A DNA stretch of 64,000 nucleotides. Source: Kocuria flava. Lineage in GTDB: Bacteria; Actinomycetota; Actinomycetes; Actinomycetales; Micrococcaceae. Below are positions 42,365-49,856 of this stretch, piece by piece. Each line of letters opens with the position of its first letter. Position 1 is the first letter of the stretch. Made by a program: the position numbers and the translations under genes. The stretch spans positions 2,852,001-2,916,000 of the forward strand of contig NZ_CP013254.1 in the NCBI RefSeq assembly GCF_001482365.1. Reading direction: 5' to 3'. The notes below the pieces were generated by a model, which did no database searches, was not told where the DNA came from, and saw only the letters and a program-made list of their open reading frames with translations.

Positions 42365-43525
42365 GTGCGCATTCCCCGGATCCTGGCCCTGGTCCTCGCC
42401 GGCGGCAAGGGCTCCCGCCTGGGCGCCCTGACCGAGGACAAGGTCAAGCCCGCGCTGCCCGTGGCGGGCACCTACCGGCTGATCGACGTGGCCCTGTCCA
42501 ACCTCGTGCACGCCCACATCTCCGACGTGTGGGTGGTCCAGCAGTACCTGCCCCACGGCCTCAACGCCCACCTGGCCAACGGCCGCCCCTGGGACCTGGA
42601 CCGCACCCACGGCGGGCTGCAGGTCCTGCCCCCGTACCAGGGCGCCGAGGGCGAGGGCTTCGCCGAGGGCAACGCCGACTCGATCTACCGGCAGAAGGAC
42701 CTGATCCGCGAGTTCGCCCCGGACCTCGTGCTCGTGCTCAGCGCCGACCACCTCTACACGATCAACTTCCTCGACGTCGTCGACACCCACCTCGAGCAGG
42801 GCGCGGACCTGACCATGGTCACCACCGAGGTGGCCGAGGACCCCTCCCGCTACGGGGTCGTCCAGGTCGACGACGACGGGGTCGTGACCGGCTTCGACTA
42901 CAAGCCGGAGGACCCGCGGGGCCGGCTCGTGGCGGGCGAGATGTTCCTCTACGACGCCGGCCGGCTGCTCGAGGCGCTCGAGGAGCTGCACGAGCGCCAG
43001 GGGCAGCTGGAGGACTACGGCAACGACCTCGTGCCGTGGTTCGTCGAGCACGCCCGGGTGGTCGAGCACCGGCTCGAGGGCTACTGGATGGACCTCGGCA
43101 CGGTGCAGTCGTACTGGACCGCCCACCTGCAGCTGCTCGACGGCGAGGGCGTGGCCCTCGACGACCCCGACTGGCCGATCCTCACCGCCCAGCCGCAGCT
43201 GGTGCCCGCCCGCGTCGCCGCCTCGGCCGAGGTGCGCGGGTCGATGGTGGCCGCCGGGGCGGTCGTGGCCGGCACCGTGGAGCACTCGGTGCTCGGCCCG
43301 CGGGTCGTGGTCGACGAGGGCGCCGTCGTGCGCCACTGCGTGCTGCTCGACGGGGTGCACGTGCCCGCGGGCGCGGTCCTGGTCAACGTGGTGGCCGACG
43401 CGGGCGCCCGCGTCCCGGCGGGTGAGCACGGGCGGGCGGGGGCCGTGACGCTGCTCGACGGGACGGGGGCGGTCGCCTCCGTCGAGGACTTCGACCGGGA
43501 CGCCGTCCTGCCGCGCGGCTTCTGA
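42365..43525 (+). CDS. glgC: Glucose-1-phosphate adenylyltransferase
   Basis: Makes ADP-glucose from ATP and glucose-1-phosphate for glycogen synthesis. 386 residues: the nucleotidyltransferase motif LAGGKGSRLGALTEDKVKPALPVAG near residue 10, a central metal-binding AEGNADSIYRQ region and LVLSADHLYTIN, then a C-terminal left-handed beta-helix of hexapeptide repeats (AEVRGSMVAAGAVVAGTVEHSVLG). GTG start. It stands alone here, divergent from prfB; the partner glgA is not in the window. Its 3' end lies 14 bases from the Tad operon's 3' end. Confidence 0.94.
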   Translation: MRIPRILALVLAGGKGSRLGALTEDKVKPALPVAGTYRLIDVALSNLVHAHISDVWVVQQYLPHGLNAHLANGRPWDLDRTHGGLQVLPPYQGAEGEGFAEGNADSIYRQKDLIREFAPDLVLVLSADHLYTINFLDVVDTHLEQGADLTMVTTEVAEDPSRYGVVQVDDDGVVTGFDYKPEDPRGRLVAGEMFLYDAGRLLEALEELHERQGQLEDYGNDLVPWFVEHARVVEHRLEGYWMDLGTVQSYWTAHLQLLDGEGVALDDPDWPILTAQPQLVPARVAASAEVRGSMVAAGAVVAGTVEHSVLGPRVVVDEGAVVRHCVLLDGVHVPAGAVLVNVVADAGARVPAGEHGRAGAVTLLDGTGAVASVEDFDRDAVLPRGF

Positions 43526-43539
43526 GGGCCCTCCGGCGC

Positions 43540-44007
43540 TCACCGGCCCAGCCGGGCCCGCGCCTCGCTCGAGGCGGTGATCGGGATCCCGTCGGGGACG
43601 ACGAGGTTCACCACGGGCGGGTGCACCACCGCGACGAGGGTGACCTCGGCGGTGCGCCCGTCGGGGGTGCCGGTGGGGGCCCCCAGCGCCAGCCCGGGGG
43701 TGTCCTCCCACGCCCGGACCGTGCCGAGGTAGCTGGTGGCCGCGCCGGCCACGGCGTCGTCGTCGAGCACGGTGGCCGGTGGCGCCCCGGGGGCGCCCGG
43801 GCGCAGCTCGACGAACGTGTCCGCGGCCGCGAGCGCGGCGTTGTCGGCGAGCACCTGCAGCCTGCGCTCCCCGACGTGCACGGCGGTGACGCCCATGACG
43901 ACGACGGCGAGCAGCAGCGCGACCACGGCGAAGCCCAGCGCCAGGACCGTGATCTGCCCGTCGTCCTCGCCGCCGGGGGCCCGCCGCGCGGGGTGCGGGC
44001 CGCTCAC
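43540..44007 (-). CDS. TadG-like Flp-pilus protein (putative)
   Basis: 155 residues: an acidic/His N-terminus (GGEDDGQITVLALGFAVVALLLAV) runs straight into one hydrophobic helix as in the TadG/Tad-family N-terminal domain, followed by an extracellular part without clear motifs. The pre-pilin-like junction is DDG|QITVL, without glutamate at +5. It is the last gene of the Tad operon, starting with GTG overlapping the previous stop (GTGA). It corresponds in place to the final gene of the mycobacterial tad cluster. Confidence 0.8.
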   Translation of the reverse strand: MSGPHPARRAPGGEDDGQITVLALGFAVVALLLAVVVMGVTAVHVGERRLQVLADNAALAAADTFVELRPGAPGAPPATVLDDDAVAGAATSYLGTVRAWEDTPGLALGAPTGTPDGRTAEVTLVAVVHPPVVNLVVPDGIPITASSEARARLGR

Positions 44008-44477
44008 GCGTACCGCCCCACGACGACCGTGGCCGACGAGCTCAGCCGCGCGATCCCGAGGTCGTCGAGGCCCGGCACGAGCGGCAGCTCCACCGTCAGG
44101 GCGGCGCGCACGGTGGCCACCCCGCCCGGGGCGGCGCAGCCCTCCCCCGAGCAGTCGAGGCCGAGCTCGAGGGCGCCGGGGGCGAAGCCGTGGTCGGCGG
44201 CGGCCAGCTGCGCCGCCGCGGCGAGGTCCTCCTCGGCGACTGTGCCCGGCTCGGCCCGGGCGAGCACCTGGGCGGCCTGCTGGGCGGCGGCGACCACCGC
44301 GAACGCCCCGGCCTGGACGTGGGCGACGGTGAGCACGAAGTAGACGACCGGCACGAGCAGCAGCGTGCCCAGTGCGACGAACTCCACCACGGCGCTGCCC
44401 TCGTCGGCGGCCTCCGCCCCGGCACTGCGCCCCTCGCCGCCCCGGGGTCGGGGCGCCTCAGCCGGCGAGGACGGCAT
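44004..44477 (-). CDS. TadE-family pseudopilin
   Basis: 157 residues with a prepilin-type junction DEG|SAVVEFVALGTLL, carrying Glu at +5, followed by one hydrophobic helix and an extracellular part with a CSGEGC cysteine pair. TadE-like minor pilins help assemble the Flp pilus. Its start lies 20 bases inside the preceding gene and its end overlaps the TadG-like gene. Confidence 0.85.
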   Translation of the reverse strand: MPSSPAEAPRPRGGEGRSAGAEAADEGSAVVEFVALGTLLLVPVVYFVLTVAHVQAGAFAVVAAAQQAAQVLARAEPGTVAEEDLAAAAQLAAADHGFAPGALELGLDCSGEGCAAPGGVATVRAALTVELPLVPGLDDLGIARLSSSATVVVGRYA

Positions 44478-44973
44478 GGCCGTGGACGGTGACGGCCTCG
44501 GGCGGGCCCAGCAGCGCCACGACGGGCAGGGGCGCGACGACCTCGACGCGCAGCGTGCGCACCCCGCCCGCCTCGGCCGGGGCCGCGGTGACGTCCTGGG
44601 CGTACGCCGGACCGAGGTGGCCGGCGATGATCTCCCGGGTGCGCGCGACGCCGTCCTCGGGCGTGCGGTCGGCGAGCGTGCCGTAGCGGGCTCCGGCCGC
44701 CGCGGCGTCGATGAGGGTGTTGCGCACGTGCAGGGCCAGCGCCAGCTGCAGCGTCCCGGTGAACAGCAGGGCGAGCAGCCCCGCCACGAGGACGTACTCG
44801 GCCACGGCGCTGCCCCGGTCGGGGTGCTCCGGAGGCAGGGTGCCGGGCGCGTCCTGCGCTCCGCCGCCCGGAGCGCACCCCGAGCGGACCGGACCGGCCG
44901 GGACGGACTCCCGGCCGAGGGGCGCGCGAGCGCGGCGCCGGGCGGGCGCGCGCGGGTCTCGGAGGGGCCGCAC
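44458..44973 (-). CDS. TadE-family pseudopilin (second copy)
   Basis: 171 residues, or fewer if translation starts at a later codon. The basic/Pro-rich N-terminal ~50 residues are followed by the prepilin-like DRG|SAVAEYVLVAGLLALLF, with Glu at +5, and an extracellular domain (NTLIDAAAAGARYG). The GTG start is 2 bases after the Flp-like gene's stop. It overlaps the next TadE gene by 20 bases. Confidence 0.83.
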   Translation of the reverse strand: MRPLRDPRAPARRRARAPLGRESVPAGPVRSGCAPGGGAQDAPGTLPPEHPDRGSAVAEYVLVAGLLALLFTGTLQLALALHVRNTLIDAAAAGARYGTLADRTPEDGVARTREIIAGHLGPAYAQDVTAAPAEAGGVRTLRVEVVAPLPVVALLGPPEAVTVHGHAVLAG

Positions 44974-44975
44974 GG

Positions 44976-45221
44976 TCAGTTCTGGCTGACGCGGCCGATG
45001 GCGTCCCGGAACAGCCCTTCCAGGGCCGGCTGGGCCACGAGGAGCAGTCCGGCCACGAGCACGGCCGACATCAGGGTGAGCATCACCCAGCCGGGGACGT
45101 CCCCGCGGTCGGGGTCGTCGGCGGGCGGGCGGGCGCCGGGCCGGTCCGGTCGGGAGGGGCCGCGCAGGAGCAGGAGCAGGGCGGCGCCGAGGAGGGCGGC
45201 GAGCCGGAGGGGCAGTCGCAC
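44976..45221 (-). CDS. Flp-like pilin candidate (small, two hydrophobic segments)
   Basis: 81 residues beginning with GTG behind AAAGGA. A basic hydrophobic start (MRLPLRLAALLGAALLLLLRG) is followed by a Pro/Asp linker and the segment DRG|DVPGWVMLTLMSAVLVAGLLLV. The position between tadC and tadE and the single long helix fit the Flp pilin slot, but the +5 glutamate of classical Flp is absent and an N-terminal hydrophobic stretch is added. GDVPGWV-type small proteins occur in other actinobacterial Tad loci. Confidence 0.7.
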   Translation of the reverse strand: MRLPLRLAALLGAALLLLLRGPSRPDRPGARPPADDPDRGDVPGWVMLTLMSAVLVAGLLLVAQPALEGLFRDAIGRVSQN

Positions 45222-45279
45222 GGGGTGGGTCCTTTCGGGTGGGCGGCGGGCGGACCCGCCGGGGTGGTCCACGGGCGGG

Positions 45280-46227
45280 TCAGAAGCCGAGCTCCAGCAG
45301 CGCGATGCCGGGGTAGACGGCGAAGACGACGGTGAGCGGCAGGACGAAGAAGACGAGGGGGACCATCATGGCGATCTCCTTGCGGCCCGCGGCCTCCATG
45401 AGCTCGCGCTTGTCGTGGTCGCGCACGTCCTGCGCCTGGGCGCGCAGGACGTCGGCCAGGGGTGTGCCCCGCTCGAGGGCCACGACGATGCCGTCCACGA
45501 AGCGGCCCACCGGGGCGACGGGGGTGCGTGCGGCGAACTCCTGGAGGGCCTCGCCGAGGCCTGCCCCGGAGCGGGTGCGGGCCAGCACCGCGCGGAACTC
45601 GGCCGTGAGCTCGCCGTCGGCGACGCGGCAGACCCGCTCGAGCGAGCCCACGGCGCTCTCCCCCGCGCCCACGGACAGGGCCATGAGCTCGGCCACGGCG
45701 GGGAACTCCGCGAGCATGCGGCGCTCGCGGGCCGTGATCCGGCGGGCGAGCAGACGGTCGCGCAGCAGCCAGCCCGCGCCGGCACCGGCCGCGGCGGCGA
45801 GCACGACGCCGCCCGGACCGGTGCCCAGGCGCGCGGCGGCGGCCAGCCCCAGGAGCACGCCCGCGAGCAGCCCGGCCGTGGCCAGCAGCAGCTGCTCGGC
45901 CCGGTGGTCGGCGACCGATCCGTGGGACCCGGCCCGTTCCAGGCGCCGCTCGAGACCGGCGGACGGCCCGGCGTGGCGGGCGGCGCGCCGGACGGCGTCC
46001 CCGGCGAGGGTGCGCAGCACACGGGCGGCCGGGCCGAGCAGGCCGGCGGCCCGGAACGCCTCGGGGCCGGCGAGCAGGGACGACTCGACCTCCACGGAGC
46101 GCAGCTGCGGGGCGATCCGGTCCGCGAAGGCCGTGCCGCGGCTCGCACGGACACCGGTGAGCACGAGCCACAGCCCGCCCGCGAGGCCCACCCCGAGCAG
46201 GAGCACGAGGGACTCCGGGGCGCTCAC
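45280..46227 (-). CDS. tadC: Tad pilus inner-membrane platform protein TadC
   Basis: 315 residues of the type II secretion F family (T2SSF). An N-terminal helix is followed by a cytoplasmic region, two membrane segments around 135-175, the T2SSF domain (ERRMLAEFPAVAELMALSVGAG and GTPLADVLRAQAQDVRDHDKRELMEAAGRKEIAMMVPLV), and a final hydrophobic helix. GTG start overlaps the tadB stop by 4 bases. Confidence 0.92.
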   Translation of the reverse strand: MSAPESLVLLLGVGLAGGLWLVLTGVRASRGTAFADRIAPQLRSVEVESSLLAGPEAFRAAGLLGPAARVLRTLAGDAVRRAARHAGPSAGLERRLERAGSHGSVADHRAEQLLLATAGLLAGVLLGLAAAARLGTGPGGVVLAAAAGAGAGWLLRDRLLARRITARERRMLAEFPAVAELMALSVGAGESAVGSLERVCRVADGELTAEFRAVLARTRSGAGLGEALQEFAARTPVAPVGRFVDGIVVALERGTPLADVLRAQAQDVRDHDKRELMEAAGRKEIAMMVPLVFFVLPLTVVFAVYPGIALLELGF

Positions 46228-47081
46228 CGCAGCACCCGGCGTGGTTCGGGGAGAGCGCCCAGCCGCAGCATGAGCCGGTAGGCGGCCACGGAGACGGTCA
46301 GCCCGCCCAGGAGCACGACCGCTCCCTCCGGGGTGTCGTAGGCGCGCACCGCGGCCGGCTGGGAGGACATCAGCAGGAGCACGATCCAGGGCGCCGCCAC
46401 GGCCAGGCGAGCGGCGTTGACCGTCCAGGACTGGCGCGCCTCGAGCTCCCCGCGCGTGCGGGCGCTCTCGCGCAGGAACTCCGAGAGGGTGCCCAGCAGC
46501 CGGCCCAGGTCGGTCCCGCCCACCTCGCGGGTCACCCGCAGCGCCTCGACGATGTTGTCCGCCACGGGGTCGGCCAGCCGGTCCTTGAGCCGCGTCAGGG
46601 AGCCCTGCAGCTGCCCGGAGGCCCGGTAGTCGGCGGCGAAGCGGGCGAAGGCCGGGCGCACCGGCTCGGGTCCGCGGTACTGCAGCTGGACCAGGGCCTC
46701 GGGCAGGGACATCCCGGCGCGGATCGCGGAGCGCAGGTGGTCGACGACGTCGGGCCACACCTCCCGCAGCGCGATCGTCCGCGCCCGGGCCCGGTGCCGC
46801 ACGGCCGCGAACGGCGCCCCGCCCCCGAGCAGCGCGGCGCAGGCCCCGAAGGTGGCGGCCCCGGTCAGGGCCGCCACGAGCAGCCCGGACAGCGCCCCGC
46901 AGGCCAGGCACGCGAGCACGAGCGGCGCGGGACCGACGCCGGGCAGTCCCGCCCGCAGCAGGAGCTCCCGCAACCGGCCCGGGCGCCGGGCGGGGGCCTC
47001 GCGCGGAACGTCCTCGGCCCAGCACGACCACCACACCAGCAGCACGCCCGCGCCCAGCAGCGCGCCCAGGGCCGCGCTCAC
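46224..47081 (-). CDS. tadB: Tad pilus inner-membrane platform protein TadB
   Basis: 285 residues, type II secretion F family. Membrane helices at the N-terminus and near residues 55-90, then the T2SSF domain (WPDVVDHLRSAIRAGMSLPEALVQL and DLGRLLGTLSEFLRESARTRGELEARQSW), and two C-terminal helices. GTG start overlaps the tadA stop (GTGA), so tadA-tadB-tadC are translationally coupled. Confidence 0.92.
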   Translation of the reverse strand: MSAALGALLGAGVLLVWWSCWAEDVPREAPARRPGRLRELLLRAGLPGVGPAPLVLACLACGALSGLLVAALTGAATFGACAALLGGGAPFAAVRHRARARTIALREVWPDVVDHLRSAIRAGMSLPEALVQLQYRGPEPVRPAFARFAADYRASGQLQGSLTRLKDRLADPVADNIVEALRVTREVGGTDLGRLLGTLSEFLRESARTRGELEARQSWTVNAARLAVAAPWIVLLLMSSQPAAVRAYDTPEGAVVLLGGLTVSVAAYRLMLRLGALPEPRRVLR

Positions 47082-48334
47082 CGCGGGCCCCCGGCGTCGT
47101 CCTCGAGCAGCTCGCGCACCGACCAGCCGGCACGGGCGAACTTCTCCGGGGACGGGGCCTCCGCGGCGACCGCGCGCAGGTCCCCGTCCCGCAGGGCGAA
47201 GACCGGGTAGATCTCGATCACGCCGTTCTCCACGCGGTTGCCCAGGGCGAGGACCTCGGCGACGCGGCGGCGGCCGTCGGCCTCCCGCCGGCAGTGCACC
47301 ACGAGGTCGAAGCACGAGGCCACGGTGGGCACCACGAACCCGGAGCTGATGTTGGCCCCGGCGAGCAGGGGCAGCGTGCAGATCTTGGTCACCGCGTCCC
47401 GGGCGGAGTTGGCGTGCAGGCTGCACATCCCGGGCAGCCCGCTGTTGAGGGCCACGAGCATGTCGAGGCTCTCGGCCTCGCGGACCTCCCCCACGACGAG
47501 CCGGTCCGGGCGCATCCGCAGCGCCTCCTTCACGAGGCGGCGCAGCGGGATCTCGCCGGCGCCCTCGAGGTTGGCCTGGCGGCACTGCATCCCCACGACG
47601 TCGCGCAGCGGCACCTGCAGCTCGAAGATCTCCTCGACGGTCACGACCCGCTCCCGCGGGCCGATGGCGGCGCACAGGCAGTTCAGCAGCGTCGTCTTGC
47701 CCGCCTGGGTCGCGCCGGAGACCAGGATGTTGAGCCCGGAGGCGACCGCCGCCTCGAGGAAACGGGCCGCGCGCGGGGAGAGCGAGCCGAGCTCGACGAG
47801 GTCGTCGAGCCGCCGCGCCCGGGCGACGAACTTGCGGATGTTCACGGCCCAGTGGGTCCGGGTGACGTCGGGGATCACCACGTGCAGCCGGGAGCCGTCG
47901 GGCAGGGCGGCGTCGACGAAGGGCGAGCTGAGGTCCAGGCGCCGGCCGGAGCTCTTGAGCATCCGCTCCACGAGGTTGCGCACCTGGGCCTCGGTGAGCA
48001 CGAGGGACGTCAGCTCGGACTCGCCCCGGCGGGCGACGTAGACCTCGGCGGGGCCGTTGAGCCAGATCTCCTCGATCTCCGGGTCGTCCAGCAGCGGCTG
48101 CAGCGGGCCGAACCCCGCGACGAGGTCCAGCAGCGCCCGGCGGGCGGCGTCGAGGTCGGCGAGCGGCGGCAGCACCCCGCGGGCGGAGCGCTGGTCGTAG
48201 TCGCGCACGGCCGCGTCGACGAGCCCGCGGGTCTGCTCGAGCTGCAGCACGGGGTCCAGGCCGCGGCGGCGGATCAGCTCGCGCACCTCGGCCTCGACGA
48301 GGCCGAGCGCGTCCGCCGAGAGCGCTGCCGTCAT
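47078..48334 (-). CDS. tadA: Tad/Flp pilus assembly ATPase TadA (CpaF-like)
   Basis: 418-residue secretion ATPase powering pilus assembly. Visible are the N-terminal helical part, the CpaF-type GPLQPLLDDPEIEEIWLNGP segment near residue 75, Walker A GATQAGKT at 207-214, an acidic VEEIFELQ box, and the LRMRPDRLVVGEVREAE Walker B region with conserved His (MCSLHANS). The ATG has a GGGGGA Shine-Dalgarno. First gene of a seven-gene operon; no cpaE gene precedes it. Confidence 0.94.
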   Translation of the reverse strand: MTAALSADALGLVEAEVRELIRRRGLDPVLQLEQTRGLVDAAVRDYDQRSARGVLPPLADLDAARRALLDLVAGFGPLQPLLDDPEIEEIWLNGPAEVYVARRGESELTSLVLTEAQVRNLVERMLKSSGRRLDLSSPFVDAALPDGSRLHVVIPDVTRTHWAVNIRKFVARARRLDDLVELGSLSPRAARFLEAAVASGLNILVSGATQAGKTTLLNCLCAAIGPRERVVTVEEIFELQVPLRDVVGMQCRQANLEGAGEIPLRRLVKEALRMRPDRLVVGEVREAESLDMLVALNSGLPGMCSLHANSARDAVTKICTLPLLAGANISSGFVVPTVASCFDLVVHCRREADGRRRVAEVLALGNRVENGVIEIYPVFALRDGDLRAVAAEAPSPEKFARAGWSVRELLEDDAGGPR

Positions 48335-48397
48335 GGGTCCCCCTGTGCCGTCCCGGCGCCCCGCGCCGGCCGCTCCCCCGCGGAGCGCACGCACAGG

Positions 48398-48428
48398 ACC
48401 ATAGATCGGCGCCGGGGGGCGGGGACAA
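48398..48428 (-). promoter_or_regulatory. Candidate promoter of the Tad operon (TTGTCC-N19-TATGGT)
   Basis: On the minus strand TTGTCC (48423-48428) and TATGGT (48398-48403) are 19 bases apart and about 64 bases upstream of the tadA ATG. The spacing is slightly long, so this is tentative. Confidence 0.4.
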
Positions 48429-48463
48429 CCCGTGCGGCGGCGCCTGTGGACAGCCCGTCCTGA

Positions 48464-48512
48464 CCTGCGACGTTCTTCCCGAACGCGAACGACATCTCCG
48501 TCGCAGGATGTC
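48464..48512. repeat. Overlapping inverted repeats upstream of the Tad operon
   Basis: CCTGCGACG (48464-48472) pairs with CGTCGCAGG (48499-48507), and GACATC (48491-48496) pairs with GATGTC (48507-48512), so two alternative structures share sequence. They lie about 130 bases upstream of tadA and could be operator or RNA structures. The rest of 48335-48594 holds the promoter and a terminator. Confidence 0.5.
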
Positions 48513-48525
48513 AACGCATGAAGAA

Positions 48526-48547
48526 GGCCGCCCGGGGACGGGCGGCC
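48526..48547 (-). terminator. Intrinsic terminator after the DUF2304 gene
   Basis: 9-bp stem GGCCGCCCG/CGGGCGGCC with a 4-nt loop, followed on the minus strand by TTCTTC, about 48 bases after the DUF2304 stop. Confidence 0.6.
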
Positions 48548-48593
48548 GGTGCGGGGCGGGGACGGGCGGCTGGTGCGAGGCGGGGACGGGCGG
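48533..48593. repeat. 24-nt direct repeat, about 2.5 copies
   Basis: CGGGGACGGGCGGC begins each unit: copies at 48533-48556 and 48557-48580, with a partial third at 48581-48593 reaching the end of the DUF2304 gene's 3' flank. The first unit overlaps the terminator hairpin. Confidence 0.7.
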
Positions 48594-48594
48594 T

Positions 48595-49011
48595 TCAGTC
48601 CGCGGGGCGCTGCCCCGGGGAGGCCTGCGCGAAGCCGGTGACGGCGGGCCGCTGCGCGTGCTCGGGGGCCGGGGCCCAGGGGCGCTCGGCCTCGGCGACG
48701 GCGATGTGGCGGGCCAGGCGGGTGACGTTGACCTCCTGCTGCCGGTTGCGCAGGGCGGCGGTGGCCTGGGTGATCATGAACACGACGACGAGGCCGTAGA
48801 GCACGAGGTCGGTGCCGCGGCCGATGCCCAGGAACCGGGCCACGGCGCTGAGCAGGTCGGGGAAGAAGATCGACAGCGCGGCGAAGGCGAAGAAGGCCAG
48901 GCCCACGACCCGGCGGATGGCCTGGTGCTTGGCGTTGGCCCCGCCGCGGATGAGCGCGAGCGCGCCGTATCCCACGGCGAGCACGAGCAGGATCTGGACG
49001 ACGTAGAGCAC
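48595..49011 (-). CDS. DUF2304 family membrane protein
   Basis: 138 residues with three hydrophobic helices: MLYVVQILLVLAVGYGALAL, then RRVVGLAFFAFAALSIFFPDLL, then LVLYGLVVVFMITQATAAL, ending in a cytoplasmic tail. DUF2304 genes typically sit next to a polyprenyl-phosphate GT2 glycosyltransferase, as here (31 bases upstream on the same strand), suggesting a joint role in lipid-linked sugar handling. GTG start. Confidence 0.85.
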   Translation of the reverse strand: MLYVVQILLVLAVGYGALALIRGGANAKHQAIRRVVGLAFFAFAALSIFFPDLLSAVARFLGIGRGTDLVLYGLVVVFMITQATAALRNRQQEVNVTRLARHIAVAEAERPWAPAPEHAQRPAVTGFAQASPGQRPAD

Positions 49012-49042
49012 GGCGGGATCTCCCGGGGGTCGGCGGCGGGGG

Positions 49043-49708
49043 CTACTTGACGAACAGCTCGGCGAGGATGTTCACGCCGTTGAGCAGGGACTGGCCCTTG
49101 GACCGCGAGTAGTCGGTGTAGACGATCTGCACCGGGTGCTCGACCCACCGGGGGCGCAGGTCCGCGAGCTGGTTGACGATCTCGGAGGCGTGGGCCATGC
49201 GGTTCTGGGTCAGGCGGATCCGGGAGAGCGTGCCGCGGTCGAGGGCGCGCAGCCCGTTGTGGGCGTCGGAGAGGTCCATGCCGGTGGACAGCTTCGAGAA
49301 GAACGCCGCCGTGCGCAGCACGAGGCGCTTGAGCGCGGAGACGTTGGTGCGCCGGTCGAGGAACCGGGAGCCCAGTACGACCTCGGCCTCGCCCGAGCGG
49401 ATGCGTTCCACCATGTCCCAGGCGTCGACCACGCGGTGCTGGCCGTCGGAGTCGAAGGTGACCACGCAGTCCATCTCCGGGTCCTGCAGGGCGTACTCGA
49501 AGCCGGTCTGCAGGGCGGCGCCCTGGCCCAGGTTGATGGGGTGCTGGACCACGACGGCGCCGGCCTCGGCGCAGATCCGGGCCGATTCGTCGGAGGAGCC
49601 GTCGTCCACGCACACCACGTGGGGGAAGGTCCTGCGGAGCTCCGCCAGCACCTCTCCCACCACGGCCGCCTCGTTGTACACGGGCATGACGATCCACACG
49701 CGACTCAC
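49043..49708 (-). CDS. GT2-family glycosyltransferase (polyprenyl-phosphate sugar transferase type)
   Basis: 221 residues with a GT-A fold: MPVYNEAAVVGEVLAEL at the start, VVCVDDGSSDESARICA, NLGQGAALQTGFEYAL, and the DSDGQHR motif carrying the metal aspartates. It resembles dolichol-phosphate mannosyltransferase-like enzymes that load a sugar onto a polyprenyl phosphate. GTG start. The adjoining DUF2304 gene supports a membrane-linked reaction; the sugar is unknown. Confidence 0.88.
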   Translation of the reverse strand: MSRVWIVMPVYNEAAVVGEVLAELRRTFPHVVCVDDGSSDESARICAEAGAVVVQHPINLGQGAALQTGFEYALQDPEMDCVVTFDSDGQHRVVDAWDMVERIRSGEAEVVLGSRFLDRRTNVSALKRLVLRTAAFFSKLSTGMDLSDAHNGLRALDRGTLSRIRLTQNRMAHASEIVNQLADLRPRWVEHPVQIVYTDYSRSKGQSLLNGVNILAELFVK

Positions 49709-49771
49709 CCGGACATTCTCGCACAGCCGCCGCACCCGCCCGGCCCGGCGGGACGGGCGCGGGGGCGGACC

Positions 49772-49777
49772 TATAAT
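49772..49777 (+). promoter_or_regulatory. Consensus -10 element TATAAT
   Basis: A perfect TATAAT, rare in such GC-rich DNA, lies 72 bases upstream of the large membrane-protein gene. Transcription would start near 49784 and cover a short upstream reading frame. No -35 match. Confidence 0.7.
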
Positions 49778-49814
49778 CGACCGGACCCTGCCCCCCACCC
49801 CCGAGGACGAGACC

Positions 49815-49856
49815 GTGCCCGCTGCCCGCACGACCCACCCAGGACCGACGTGCTGA
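49815..49856 (+). CDS. Possible 13-codon upstream reading frame
   Basis: A GTG-started frame encoding VPAARTTHPGPTC ends at a TGA that overlaps the start region of the following membrane-protein gene (GTGCTGA). A GAGGACGA stretch lies about 7 bases before it. It could couple translation or be chance; nothing else supports it as a functional peptide. Confidence 0.35.
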   Translation: MPAARTTHPGPTC

